Shown here in pieces: positions 26,381 to 35,354 of a DNA stretch of 64,000 nucleotides. The notes under the pieces were generated by a model. The model was not told the origin of the DNA, searched no databases, and saw only the letters and a list, made by a program, of their open reading frames with translations. Made by a program: the position numbers and the translations under genes. Source of the DNA: Pseudovibrio japonicus (GTDB lineage: Bacteria > Pseudomonadota > Alphaproteobacteria > Rhizobiales > Stappiaceae); NCBI RefSeq assembly GCF_014651595.1, contig NZ_BMXE01000002.1, positions 1 through 64,000 of the forward strand, written 5' to 3'. How positions within the stretch are numbered: position 1 is the stretch's first letter; each line of letters begins with the position of its first letter.

Positions 26381-27136
26381 ATGGAAATTCTTAGTGTTAC
26401 GGGCGTGAACAAACGCTTTGGTGGCCTTAAAGCTCTCGATGACGTGAACCTTTCCGTTGAGCAAGGCAATGTGCATGCGATCATCGGACCGAACGGGGCT
26501 GGCAAATCGACTTTGCTCAACTGCTTTGTGGGGCGCTTGATCCCGGATACCGGTTCGGTGACCTTTCTGGGCAAAGATCTTATTGGTGCCAAGCCTCATG
26601 AAATCAATCAGGCAGGCGTTTCACGGGTGTTTCAGACGCCGGAGATCTTTGGCGATCTGACCTTGCTGGAGAACGTGATGATCCCGACACTGGCCAAGCG
26701 GGATGGGGCGTTCACCATGAACGCCTGGACCCGCGTGGATGGGCAGGGAGAGATCCGCGACAAGGCCATGCATATGCTTGAGGACGTGGGGCTTGCCGAG
26801 AAGAAGGACATGAACGCAGACGCGCTTTCTCGCGGCGACAAGCGGCGGCTGGAACTGGCGATGTGTCTTGTACAGGACCCAAAGCTTTTGCTGCTCGATG
26901 AACCGACGGCGGGGATGTCCCGTGCGGATACCAACAACACCATTGATCTGCTGAAGCGAATTGGTGAGCGGGGTATTACCAAGATTGTCATCGAGCATGA
27001 CATGCATGTGGTGTTCTCGCTAGCCAGCAAAATCAGCGTTCTGGCACAGGGCACAGTAATTGCCGAGGGGCAGCCTGAGGACATTAAGGGCGATCCGCGT
27101 GTGCAGGAAGCTTATCTGGGAGGGGCGCACGTATGA
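26381..27136 (+). CDS. livG: Branched-chain-type ABC ATPase, LivG-like
   Basis: 251 residues, one of two ATPases that power the importer. Walker A is G-P-N-G-A-G-K-S-T (about 37-45), the signature is L-S-R-G-D-K-R-R-L-E-L-A (normally L-S-x-G-x-x-R), Walker B is L-L-L-L-D-E-P-T-A-G, and the switch His is in V-I-E-H-D-M-H. The S-R-G-D variation is mild and seen in HAAT ATPases. GAGGGG precedes the ATG. The stop overlaps the livF start in ATGA. Confidence 0.93.
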   Translation: MEILSVTGVNKRFGGLKALDDVNLSVEQGNVHAIIGPNGAGKSTLLNCFVGRLIPDTGSVTFLGKDLIGAKPHEINQAGVSRVFQTPEIFGDLTLLENVMIPTLAKRDGAFTMNAWTRVDGQGEIRDKAMHMLEDVGLAEKKDMNADALSRGDKRRLELAMCLVQDPKLLLLDEPTAGMSRADTNNTIDLLKRIGERGITKIVIEHDMHVVFSLASKISVLAQGTVIAEGQPEDIKGDPRVQEAYLGGAHV

Positions 27137-27912
27137 GCATTCTGGAAGATCAATTCAAAGGAGCCACGGCTCCCGGTGTCACGCCGGTTCGCTCCAAAGG
27201 CGGGGCTCCGGCGTATTTCTCGGCTTGGGACCTGCATGCGTACTACGGTGAAAGCTATATTGTTCAGGGCGTTAGCTTTGATATTCGTGAAGGTGAGATT
27301 CTTGCCTTGCTGGGGCGCAATGGTGCCGGGAAGACTTCGACGCTGCGGGCTATTGCCCGTGCCAGCGACCCGCAGCTGACACATGGCGAAATCTGGCTGG
27401 ACCATAAACCTCTCCACGAGATGCCAAGTTATCTGGCAGCTCAAAATGGGGTTCAACTGGTGCAGGAAGATCGCCGGATTATTCCGGGTCTCACTGTGGA
27501 AGAGAACCTTCAGCTGGCCCAAATCTCAGAGCCGCATGGCTGGTCCATCGAGCGGCTCTATGATCACTTCCCGCGGCTTGGGGAACGTGCCAAGCAAGAA
27601 GCGGTGACGATGTCGGGTGGAGAACAGCAGATGCTGGCTGTGGCGCGGGCTTTGGCTCGCGATGTTAAGTTGCTGCTGCTGGATGAGCCTTATGAGGGAC
27701 TGGCTCCGGTGATCGTGCAGGAGATTGAGCGCATTCTGGAGAATGTGAAGGAGCTGGGCATCACGACGATTATCGTGGAGCAAAATGCGGTTGCAGCGCT
27801 GCACCTTGCAGACCGTGCAGTCATTCTAGATATGGGCGAAGTGGTGTTTGATGGCACCGCGCAGGACGTGCTTGATAACGAAGACCTTCGGCAAGCCTAT
27901 TTGGCGATCTGA
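27133..27912 (+). CDS. livF: Branched-chain-type ABC ATPase, LivF-like
   Basis: 259 residues, the second ATPase of the importer. Walker A is G-R-N-G-A-G-K-T-S, the signature M-S-G-G-E-Q-Q-M-L-A-V-A-R-A-L, Walker B L-L-L-L-D-E-P-Y-E-G-L-A-P, switch E-Q-N. Compared with E. coli LivF it has an extra N-terminal segment of about 25 residues before the first strand, not functionally interpretable. It begins inside the livG stop (ATGA), so translation is coupled, and it ends the operon about 150 bases before a terminator. Confidence 0.93.
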   Translation: MSILEDQFKGATAPGVTPVRSKGGAPAYFSAWDLHAYYGESYIVQGVSFDIREGEILALLGRNGAGKTSTLRAIARASDPQLTHGEIWLDHKPLHEMPSYLAAQNGVQLVQEDRRIIPGLTVEENLQLAQISEPHGWSIERLYDHFPRLGERAKQEAVTMSGGEQQMLAVARALARDVKLLLLDEPYEGLAPVIVQEIERILENVKELGITTIIVEQNAVAALHLADRAVILDMGEVVFDGTAQDVLDNEDLRQAYLAI

Positions 27913-28361
27913 CACGGATGCTCTGCGTCAGCTCCGCATAAGCAGGTCGGGCTAGTGTGGGATTTGCAACTTTGCTGTTTCTTGCAATGTATGTTCGGAC
28001 ACCTTCGGCAGGCCGCGCATGAAGCACAACTTCCTCCCAAGGGCTAACGACCCTTTACCTGAGCCAGAGGATTCATTCCTCTGGCTTTTTTCGTTGGCTG
28101 CCAAGTGAGGACCAGAACAAATCGCCCCCAGCAAGTGCTGACCATCTTTCCTCATGCCAGCAGACCTTACCCAGAGCATTGCAATCTTGCCGAACTATTT
28201 CTGGGAATGCCACTTTAAGCTTTAGAGTTGAGGGGAATTTGAGGTTTCCCATTGGCGCAGAATTACCATGATTTGCCAAAGTGCATGCAGAGTAAGGCAA
28301 GCGCAGTAAATTTAGTTGCAGTGTTTATCTGAAAAGAAATTTACCGAAAGAAGGCCCATTG
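27913..28361. other. Intergenic region with terminator, before the CNB-CPBP gene
   Basis: 449 bases. An intrinsic terminator (28062-28091, listed separately) ends the importer operon. The rest (28092-28361) should contain the promoter of the next gene; I see no clear consensus and no additional gene. Confidence 0.5.
28062..28091 (+). terminator. Intrinsic terminator of the importer operon
   Basis: AGCCAGAGGA (28062-28071) pairs perfectly with TCCTCTGGCT (28077-28086) over a TTCAT loop, then T to 28091. Confidence 0.9.
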
Positions 28362-29612
28362 ATGCGCTTCCTGTACCAGCGCGATGAGGAACAGCCTCCC
28401 AAACCTGCAAAGTCGCAGCTTGAGGTGAGCTACGGCAATATCCCACGACACCGCACGCAACTGCATCAGCGGCTTCTCGACCTTGGTCTGCCGACCCATC
28501 CGGTTATTCGTGAGGTGTTGGATTGCGCGCAGTTCTACTCGCTGAAAGCGCAGGAAGATCTTTTTGTACAGGGCCAAAGTGCTGACAGGTTTTTCATCAT
28601 TTTGGAAGGTGATCTGGAGGTCATCAAACACGATCAGGACGGGGCGGATACAGTGCTTGGTCACCTGAAGGCGGGTGATGTGGCCGGGGAACTTGCCTTT
28701 ATTCGCGCTCACATGGGACCGCAGTGTTACATTGCAACCGTGCGGGCCAAGCGCGATACTGTTGTTGCGGCGCTGAGCTGGAACCGGTATGGCACGCTAC
28801 CGACTTCGACGGAAACCAACTCCCTGCTGTTTCGCTACTTTGCACGGCAAGCGGCGCATCAGCTGGAGCAAAGCAGTTCCCGCGTTCTGGAAGAGATCAA
28901 AATCCGGTCGCGGCGCTTGCAGGCCTATGCTGTGCTGCTGGTGGCGAATATGATCGCCATGTCGTCGTTTGCGCTGTTCATCAGCCTCTACAAGAATACG
29001 TTTGATGATTATGGCTATGGCTTTATTGCCATGTCAGTTTACAGCCTGAGCCTGAACTTTATTCTGGCAGCCATTTTATTTTACATCATGAAGAACCTTT
29101 ATCTGCCGCCCCGTGTGTTCGGGCTTGAGTTCAGCCACCTGCCGAGCCAGATCCTCTACGGGATCTTGATGACCATCCCGATCATTTTTGTGATGGCGAC
29201 GGTGCGGTACCTTGTGTACCCCTCAGAGGGAACATTCACTCTGTATTTTCTCACCCATCAGGTGCAGGGGCCTTCGATGGGTTGGCCAGCGTTTGCGTTT
29301 GCTGTCTTTTATGCGTTGGTGATGTGCCCTATCCAGCAGTTTATCGTAAGGTGCGGGATGCAGGTTCCGGTGACGGCAGCGTTGGGGCCAGACCGGCTTT
29401 CCTCTATGTTTTGGGGAAACTTTGCTGCGTCTGTGGCTTTCTCAATTATCCACCTGCCCTACTCCCAGCTGGCCGTATTGCTGACGTTTATGGTGAGTTT
29501 TTATTGGGGGATCATGTTCCAGTACCGTCGATCGTGGGTGGCGGTGTCTACCAGTCATGCCATTTCCGGTCTCGCGGCATTTTACTGGTTTGCGCTCTTG
29601 CGCATGGTCTAA
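28362..29612 (+). CDS. Cyclic-nucleotide-binding domain fused to CPBP-type membrane domain
   Basis: 416 residues. Residues about 45-150 form a CRP/CNB-type beta roll (F-Y-S-L-K-A-Q-E-D-L-F-V-Q-G-Q then F-F-I-I-L-E-G-D-L-E-V and G-D-V-A-G-E-L-A-F-I). Residues about 185-416 contain about seven helices like the CPBP/CAAX-protease (Abi) fold. The expected protease motifs are altered: E-E-x3-R reads Q-Q-F-I-V-R (about 325-330), F-x3-H is kept as F-S-I-I-H, and H-x3-N reads H-A-I-S-G. In the CNB pocket the Arg that binds the cyclic phosphate is replaced by Tyr123. So it may be a non-proteolytic membrane sensor. ATG 28362 has AAGG seven bases upstream. Confidence 0.7.
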   Translation: MRFLYQRDEEQPPKPAKSQLEVSYGNIPRHRTQLHQRLLDLGLPTHPVIREVLDCAQFYSLKAQEDLFVQGQSADRFFIILEGDLEVIKHDQDGADTVLGHLKAGDVAGELAFIRAHMGPQCYIATVRAKRDTVVAALSWNRYGTLPTSTETNSLLFRYFARQAAHQLEQSSSRVLEEIKIRSRRLQAYAVLLVANMIAMSSFALFISLYKNTFDDYGYGFIAMSVYSLSLNFILAAILFYIMKNLYLPPRVFGLEFSHLPSQILYGILMTIPIIFVMATVRYLVYPSEGTFTLYFLTHQVQGPSMGWPAFAFAVFYALVMCPIQQFIVRCGMQVPVTAALGPDRLSSMFWGNFAASVAFSIIHLPYSQLAVLLTFMVSFYWGIMFQYRRSWVAVSTSHAISGLAAFYWFALLRMV

Positions 29613-29613
29613 C

Positions 29614-29637
29614 AAAAAAGGCGCCTCAAACGCCTTT
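29614..29637 (-). terminator. Terminator of the RND efflux operon
   Basis: AAAGGCG (29617-29623) and CGCCTTT (29631-29637) form a 7-pair stem with a 7-base loop; on the minus strand it is followed by six T (29614-29619 complement). It sits between convergent genes and works best for the minus-strand efflux genes. Confidence 0.75.
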
Positions 29638-29664
29638 CTCATTCTCAACTGTCTTGAGTGATGA

Positions 29665-32600
29665 TCAGCTTTCCGATGGCTTTTCCTGATCGCGATCCTT
29701 CGCCAGTTCACCGCCGGTGCCTTTTGCGGCCTGACCTTCTTCAATGGTCCACCCTGCCTTTTCGCGCATCCACTGGAAGCTGACGTAAAGCGTCGGGATG
29801 AGGAAGATACCGATGGTTGCCGAGAACAGCATACCTGCCAACACCGGAACACCCACGGCGACCATCGCGCCAGCGCCCGGTCCAGTGGAGATTACCAGCG
29901 GCACCAAACCTGCGGAGAAGGCAAGAGATGTCATCATCACAGGACGGAACCGTAAGCGAGCACCTTCGATTGCTGATTCATAGATCCCCATGCCCTCAAT
30001 GCGCTTTTCAAGCGAGAACTCGTTCATGAGGATCGCGTTCTTGCCCGCCAGCGCAATCAGAATGACCATGCCGATCTGTGCATACAAATCGAACGCCAGA
30101 CCGAAGACCCATAGGCTCAGCAACGCACCTGCCAATGCCGGGGCAACGGAAAGCAGAACAGGGATTGGTGTGTTCCAGCTTTCATAAAGAGCCACAAGAA
30201 ACAGGTAGGCAAACAGGAATGCCAGTCCAAGCACAATAGCCGTTTGTCCCGCCGCTTCCTTTTGCTCCAGTGCCAGACCGGTCCACTCATAGGCATAACC
30301 ACTTGGCAAAGAATCGGCTGCTACCTGATCCATTGCATCCAGCGCTTCACCCAGACCTACACCCGGTGCTGCGTTCCCGTTAAAGGATACGGCACGGTAG
30401 TTGTTATAGCGGGTGATGTTATTCGCGCCGCGAGACAACTCTGTTTGCAGGACGGCGGAAAGTTCAACCATCTCGCCTGTGTCTGAACGGACAAAGATGG
30501 AGTCAATGTCCTCAACACCGGAACGATACTCCTCTTCTGCCTGCAGCCTCACCGTCCACGTACGACCATAGAGGTTGAAGTCGTTGATATAGTAGCCGCC
30601 CAGCGTGGCCTGTAGTGCATTGTACACGCTTGCGATGTTCAGGCCGAGCACCTGTGCACGCTCACGGTCCAGCTGCACGTTCAACTGCGGGGTATTTGCA
30701 TTGAAGGTGGTGAAGAAGGACGCAATTTCAGGTGCTTCGTTGGCGGCAACCGTCAGCGAGCGGGAAATCTGCGCCAGTACCGTTGGGTCCTGACCTTCCA
30801 GAGCCTCCATGATGAACTCAAACCCGCCTACGCTTCCAAGGCCATCAATGGCAGCTGGGTTAACCGGGAAGAAGGTTGCTTCCGGAATTCCGGCCAAGGC
30901 TCCGTACATGCGATAGACAAAGGCAAAAGAGGACAAGTCACGCGTGGGGCGTTCCTCGTAGTCTTTCAGTTTAACAAAGAAAACACCTGCATTTGAGGAA
31001 GAACCACCACCGGCAAGCAGATCAAGCCCAGAGATCATCGTTGTGGAGTCAACTGCCGGGTCCTGACGGATGATGTCATCCGCTCTTATCATCACCTCTT
31101 CAGTCCGGTTACGAGAAGCACCAGGAGGCAGGTTGACTAGTACCATGGCGTAGCCCTTGTCTTCATCCGGAACAAAACCATCCGGTGTGTTGGAGACGAT
31201 CAAGAAGCCAAAAAGTGCGAACAGAACAACTGCGGGAATTGAGAGCAAGGACATCTTTGCGATGCGCTTGATGAGGTTTGCATAGCCGTGGCCGATGTCA
31301 TCGATTTTCTTGGAGACCTTGGCCATAACGCCCGTCAAGTTCTCCGACTTCATCAAGACTGCGCAAAGTGCCGGAGACAGCGATAACGCGTTGATGGTGG
31401 AGATGACCATTGCTGCGGAAATCGACACAGCGAACTCTCTGAAGAGCACGCCCGATGATCCCGGCAAGAAGGCCACCGGGACGAACACGGACAGCAGCAC
31501 CAGCGTTGTCGCGAGTACGGGGGCTGCAATTTCGCCAACAGCTTTTGAGGTTGCCTGTGCCGGTGTGAGGTCGGGCTCCTCATGCATGATGCGTTCAACG
31601 TTCTCCACCACGATGATCGCATCATCCACCACAATGCCGATGGCAAGCACCAGTGCCAGCAGCGAGATGGTATTGGCGCTGTAGCCCATTATGTAAGCCA
31701 CCGCGACCGCCCCAATAATGGATACGGGCACCGCAATGAGCGGTATCAGCGTTGCGCGGAACCTACCGAGGAAGACAAAGACCACGATGGTAACGAGCAC
31801 GAATGCTTCCAGCAGTGTATGGATCACCTTCGAGATCATCTCATTCACAAAGAGCGAAGTGTCGAAGATTGAAACGTATGTGAGATCCTCCGGGAAGCGT
31901 TCTGCTAAGACTTCGATACGCTCATTGACCGCTTCGGACACGGCTACTGCGTTTGCACCCGGGGACAGGTAAATCCCGACCATGGCAGTTGGTTGCTGGT
32001 TGAACTCGGCCAGTACGTCAAAGGAGGCGCTGCTCAGTTCTACGCGCGCCACGTCCTTCAGGTGCACGATGGACCCATCAGGGTTTGCGCGCAGGACGAT
32101 GTTCTGGAACTCCTCAACCGTGTTCAAACGCCCTTTCGCAGTCACGGTCAGCTGGAGCTGCTGATCTTCCGCCAGCGGCGCGGCGCCGATGCGCCCCACA
32201 GCAGCCTGCCTGTTTTGTGAGCGGACTGCCGCAATGACGTCTTCTGCCGTCAGGTTCAGGGATCTGAGCTTGGTGGGCTCCAGCCAGATGCGCATGGAGT
32301 AATCCTGCGCACCGAAAACAGTTGCGTCACCAACACCGGGAATACGTTTCAGTTCATCGACAATGTTGATGGTGACGTAGTTGGAAATGAAGAGGCCGTC
32401 GTGGGTCTGCTCCGGCGAATAGAAGGACACCGCCTGCAGAAGATCGCCTGCTTTTTTTGTGACGTTGACGCCCTGATCGCGTACCTCTTGCGGGAGCTGA
32501 CTCTCGACCGTACTCACTCGGTTTTGCACGTTCACCGAGTTGATATCCGGGTCGGTTGTCAGGTCGAAATAGATTGTCAGATTATATGTGCCATCGCTGG

Positions 32601-32850
32601 AGGACGAGGACTTCATATAGCGCATGCCATCTACGCCATTCACAGCCCCTTCAATGAGCTGGCCCACGCTCTCTTCCACCGTCAACGCATCAGCACCAAT
32701 GTAGGTGGCACTCACCTGCACGGTTGGCGGTGCAATCGTCGGGTATTGCGAGACCGGAATTGAGTAGATCGAGATCATGCCGACCACGACTATGAGGATC
32801 GAAATCACCATCGCCAGCCGCGGTCGGCGAATAAAGACGTCATAGATCAT
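29665..32850 (-). CDS. RND efflux transporter (HAE1 type)
   Basis: 1061 residues, the inner-membrane proton-driven pump of the hydrophobe/amphiphile RND family, related to AcrB and MexB. It has twelve helices in two halves with large periplasmic loops. The proton-relay Asp pair is in I-G-I-V-V-D-D-A-I-I-V-V-E-N, the conserved Lys is in A-L-A-G-K-N-A-I-L-M-N-E-F in the second half, and the N-terminus M-I-Y-D-V-F-I-R-R-P is typical. It exports antibiotics, dyes, bile salts or metabolites through a TolC-type channel not encoded here. It lies 3 bases after its adaptor gene. Confidence 0.95.
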   Translation of the reverse strand: MIYDVFIRRPRLAMVISILIVVVGMISIYSIPVSQYPTIAPPTVQVSATYIGADALTVEESVGQLIEGAVNGVDGMRYMKSSSSSDGTYNLTIYFDLTTDPDINSVNVQNRVSTVESQLPQEVRDQGVNVTKKAGDLLQAVSFYSPEQTHDGLFISNYVTINIVDELKRIPGVGDATVFGAQDYSMRIWLEPTKLRSLNLTAEDVIAAVRSQNRQAAVGRIGAAPLAEDQQLQLTVTAKGRLNTVEEFQNIVLRANPDGSIVHLKDVARVELSSASFDVLAEFNQQPTAMVGIYLSPGANAVAVSEAVNERIEVLAERFPEDLTYVSIFDTSLFVNEMISKVIHTLLEAFVLVTIVVFVFLGRFRATLIPLIAVPVSIIGAVAVAYIMGYSANTISLLALVLAIGIVVDDAIIVVENVERIMHEEPDLTPAQATSKAVGEIAAPVLATTLVLLSVFVPVAFLPGSSGVLFREFAVSISAAMVISTINALSLSPALCAVLMKSENLTGVMAKVSKKIDDIGHGYANLIKRIAKMSLLSIPAVVLFALFGFLIVSNTPDGFVPDEDKGYAMVLVNLPPGASRNRTEEVMIRADDIIRQDPAVDSTTMISGLDLLAGGGSSSNAGVFFVKLKDYEERPTRDLSSFAFVYRMYGALAGIPEATFFPVNPAAIDGLGSVGGFEFIMEALEGQDPTVLAQISRSLTVAANEAPEIASFFTTFNANTPQLNVQLDRERAQVLGLNIASVYNALQATLGGYYINDFNLYGRTWTVRLQAEEEYRSGVEDIDSIFVRSDTGEMVELSAVLQTELSRGANNITRYNNYRAVSFNGNAAPGVGLGEALDAMDQVAADSLPSGYAYEWTGLALEQKEAAGQTAIVLGLAFLFAYLFLVALYESWNTPIPVLLSVAPALAGALLSLWVFGLAFDLYAQIGMVILIALAGKNAILMNEFSLEKRIEGMGIYESAIEGARLRFRPVMMTSLAFSAGLVPLVISTGPGAGAMVAVGVPVLAGMLFSATIGIFLIPTLYVSFQWMREKAGWTIEEGQAAKGTGGELAKDRDQEKPSES

Positions 32851-32853
32851 GGT

Positions 32854-34008
32854 TTACTGACCTGCCAGCTGCGCATTGACTTTGATCCCCGGACGCACTT
32901 TTTGAATGCCCGAGGTGATGACCAGATCGCCGTCATCCAACCCATTGCCAACTACAACGAGGCCGTTGATCTGGTCGACCACGGTGATACGCTGCTGCTC
33001 AACCACGTCTTCCGGAGTGACCTTCAAAACATAAGGGCCCTCCTGATCCAGCAGCAAGGCGGATTGGGAGACGACCAGAACCGCCGCGGCATCCTTGGCT
33101 TTGACAACAACATCAACCAGTTGCTGATCAAAAAGGACGTGGTCCGGATTCTCGAAAGTTGCGTAGGTCGTTACTGTGTCCGTGCCAGGATTTGCTTCAG
33201 CTTCAAGAAACTCCAGCTTGCCGTTTTGCTCATAGTATTTTCCGTCGGAAAGGCGCAGCCTGATGAGAAGCTCGTCTGTCTTAAGGTTGTTGGCGCGCTG
33301 GGCCTGTATAATCAGTGATTGTGGAACGGGGAACGCAACACGGATGGGGTCCAGAGACGTGATGGTTGCCAGAGTTCCGCTACTGGCATTGACGTAGGCG
33401 CCTTCCTGAAACACTGCGGTCCCGATCTGGCCATCCAGCGGGGCGCGAATTTCGGTGTAGCTCAGATCCAGTTGCGACAGTTCCAGGTCTGCCTGCCGGA
33501 GAGCCAGTGTGGCGTTGGCTTCTTTCAGATTGGCGCGGGCGGTATCGAGCTCTGACACTGAGATAGTGTCTCTGTTGACCAACTGCTGCTTACGGTCAAA
33601 GTCTACCTGTGCCAGATCTACCCTTGCCTGAGCGCTTTCCAGCGTGGCTCGGGACTGCTCGACTGCAAACTCGTAAGGTTCTTGCTGAATTACGAAGAGC
33701 AGATCACCCCGTTTGACGGTCTGGCCTTCGTTGAATTCCAGCGGTTCCAGAAATCCACCAACGCGGGCGATCAGATCGACCTGACTGATAGATTCTGTAC
33801 GCCCGGCAAACACGCGCTCTTCTTCAATGACTTCCATGCGCGCCGGTTCGACGATCACACCCGGAGGCGGAGGTGTTTCCTGCGCGGAGACTGATCCTGC
33901 AATCATGACGGTCCCAAGAGCGAGCGTCAGGAATGATAGGACAGCCTGGCGCAGAGATGACGTCGAGCTTCGATCAGGACCGGCATAGAGTTCTATTTTA
34001 TTTTTCAT
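32854..34008 (-). CDS. RND efflux periplasmic adaptor
   Basis: 384 residues of the HlyD/AcrA membrane-fusion family, linking the RND pump to an outer-membrane channel. The N-terminus is a signal or anchor (about residues 15-42). The biotinyl-lipoyl half-domains are around V-E-P-A-R-M-E...L-I-A-R-V-G-G-F and I-R-A-P-L-D-G-Q-I-G, flanking a coiled-coil hairpin (about residues 110-185), followed by the beta-barrel and C-terminal domains. No lipobox Cys is visible. AAGAG precedes the ATG. Its promoter has MerR-type geometry (34046-34076). The operon has no adjacent regulator gene. Confidence 0.93.
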   Translation of the reverse strand: MKNKIELYAGPDRSSTSSLRQAVLSFLTLALGTVMIAGSVSAQETPPPPGVIVEPARMEVIEEERVFAGRTESISQVDLIARVGGFLEPLEFNEGQTVKRGDLLFVIQQEPYEFAVEQSRATLESAQARVDLAQVDFDRKQQLVNRDTISVSELDTARANLKEANATLALRQADLELSQLDLSYTEIRAPLDGQIGTAVFQEGAYVNASSGTLATITSLDPIRVAFPVPQSLIIQAQRANNLKTDELLIRLRLSDGKYYEQNGKLEFLEAEANPGTDTVTTYATFENPDHVLFDQQLVDVVVKAKDAAAVLVVSQSALLLDQEGPYVLKVTPEDVVEQQRITVVDQINGLVVVGNGLDDGDLVITSGIQKVRPGIKVNAQLAGQ

Positions 34009-34045
34009 TTTTTACTCTTACACAGTGAGAACTGCTGGCAGCACT

Positions 34046-34076
34046 TACCTAACCTTACCTTAGGGAAGTGACTCAA
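34046..34076 (-). promoter_or_regulatory. Candidate MerR-type promoter of the efflux operon
   Basis: On the minus strand a -35 TTGAGT (34071-34076) and a -10 TAGGTA (34046-34051) are separated by 19 bases, longer than the usual 17. The spacer contains the dyad CTTCCCT-A-AGGTAAG, with six of seven arm positions complementary. A 19-base spacer with a central dyad is the hallmark of MerR-family control (metal, redox or drug sensing). Confidence 0.5.
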
Positions 34077-34215
34077 TCCTTGATGGGGGCAGACATAGCT
34101 CGAGCGTCTGCTGCCAAGGTCTCATGGCAACCGAAATTTCCAGACAGATTTTGTGGTAGAGTCCTCCTCTCACTTTTCAGCTGAAAAGCCGTGACTGGTG
34201 TCACAAAAAGAGGTT

Positions 34216-35148
34216 TCAGGAAATTTTTTCTCTCTGATTTGCCTGAGCCAGCTGCACAAGCTGAGCGGTTTCGTCCCAGAGTCTCGTTTGTATTTCTTCG
34301 TTCAGGAAAGACTCATCAAGCGGTATTTTTTTGGAGCATTCATAGAACCCGCCGGTTTTCTCTGCGAAATCCTGCGAGAGCAGCATGTGCATTGCAGGCA
34401 GTGCCGCATAAGCGGGTGTGCGGCCTATGAGTGTGTTTTGCAGGCTGAACCAGAGCCTTCTCATAGCACTGTAGCCGTTCACCTGTCTGGTGGGGACCAA
34501 ACCGGGGCCAAAGGCGTTGACGCACACTTGTGTGTCTTTCAGCCTTTTTGCCAACTGCGCCACAAAGAGCAGATTATAGTTGGTGTGGGCGGCGTTGCGA
34601 TCCCAGTTGTTGAGGTTGCCGTCAGGATCGTTGAGCACCTTCAGATCTGGAGGTTCAAACCGCGTTGCGGGACTGGCGAAGGAGACCACTCTCGGCTCCT
34701 CCTGCTTCTTGAGCAGTGGGGTGAGTTTGTCCAGCAGCAGAACCCTGCTCAGACAGTTGACAGAGAACCCAGCCTCAACCCCATCAGCTGTCATGCCACG
34801 GAACCCGGGCATCGCACTGGCGCATAAGGCAACGCGGTTGAGATCCGGCAGCTTTTGGGAAAGCTCTTTTGCGAGACGGTCAACTTCTGCGATGCACGAA
34901 AGATCTGCGACAAAGCCGCAGTGCGGGTATCTTGGGCCAGCATCGTTGATGTCGCTGAGGACGGCTTGCACCTTTTCCTCAGAACGGCCCACGATGGCCA
35001 GCGTTTGCCCGGCATCAGCCAAGCGAATGGCCAACGCACGTCCGATCCCATCGGTTGCGCCGGTCACAAGACAGGTGTGGTTTGTGGTCCGCCACTCCTC
35101 CAAGTACCCTGGAGGAGGCGGCACTGGAATAGCCTTGGTATTCATCAT
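34216..35148 (-). CDS. SDR-like protein with altered catalytic residues
   Basis: 310 residues with a classic short-chain dehydrogenase Rossmann fold: T-G-A-T-D-G-I-G-R-A (about 29-38), A-D-L-S near 81, and V-V-S-F-A-S-P-A for the Ser region. The catalytic Y-x3-K is missing at its expected place: aligning the following N-L-L-F-x3-Q-L-A-K-R-L helix puts N185 and T189 where Tyr and Lys should be, and the N-N-A-G segment reads C-A-S-A. The nearest Tyr (191) has Phe at +4. So it may bind a dinucleotide without dehydrogenase activity, or use other chemistry. It diverges from the ion-channel gene. Confidence 0.7.
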   Translation of the reverse strand: MMNTKAIPVPPPPGYLEEWRTTNHTCLVTGATDGIGRALAIRLADAGQTLAIVGRSEEKVQAVLSDINDAGPRYPHCGFVADLSCIAEVDRLAKELSQKLPDLNRVALCASAMPGFRGMTADGVEAGFSVNCLSRVLLLDKLTPLLKKQEEPRVVSFASPATRFEPPDLKVLNDPDGNLNNWDRNAAHTNYNLLFVAQLAKRLKDTQVCVNAFGPGLVPTRQVNGYSAMRRLWFSLQNTLIGRTPAYAALPAMHMLLSQDFAEKTGGFYECSKKIPLDESFLNEEIQTRLWDETAQLVQLAQANQREKIS

Positions 35149-35354
35149 AGCGAAATTACAGCAGAAAGCCTTTAATCATTTACAGAACCTTTAGATAAAC
35201 TCGCAAAGGGAATGCGCAAGGGGTGCCTCGGAACGGCCCAATTGGCTCTTAAGGGACAGAATATTCGACAATGAGAGCATGGGCGGAGCGCTTGTCCGGC
35301 TGTTCAGAGTCACGCATATTTGATAGTAAGTCATTGTTGACACAGGGGTAATTT

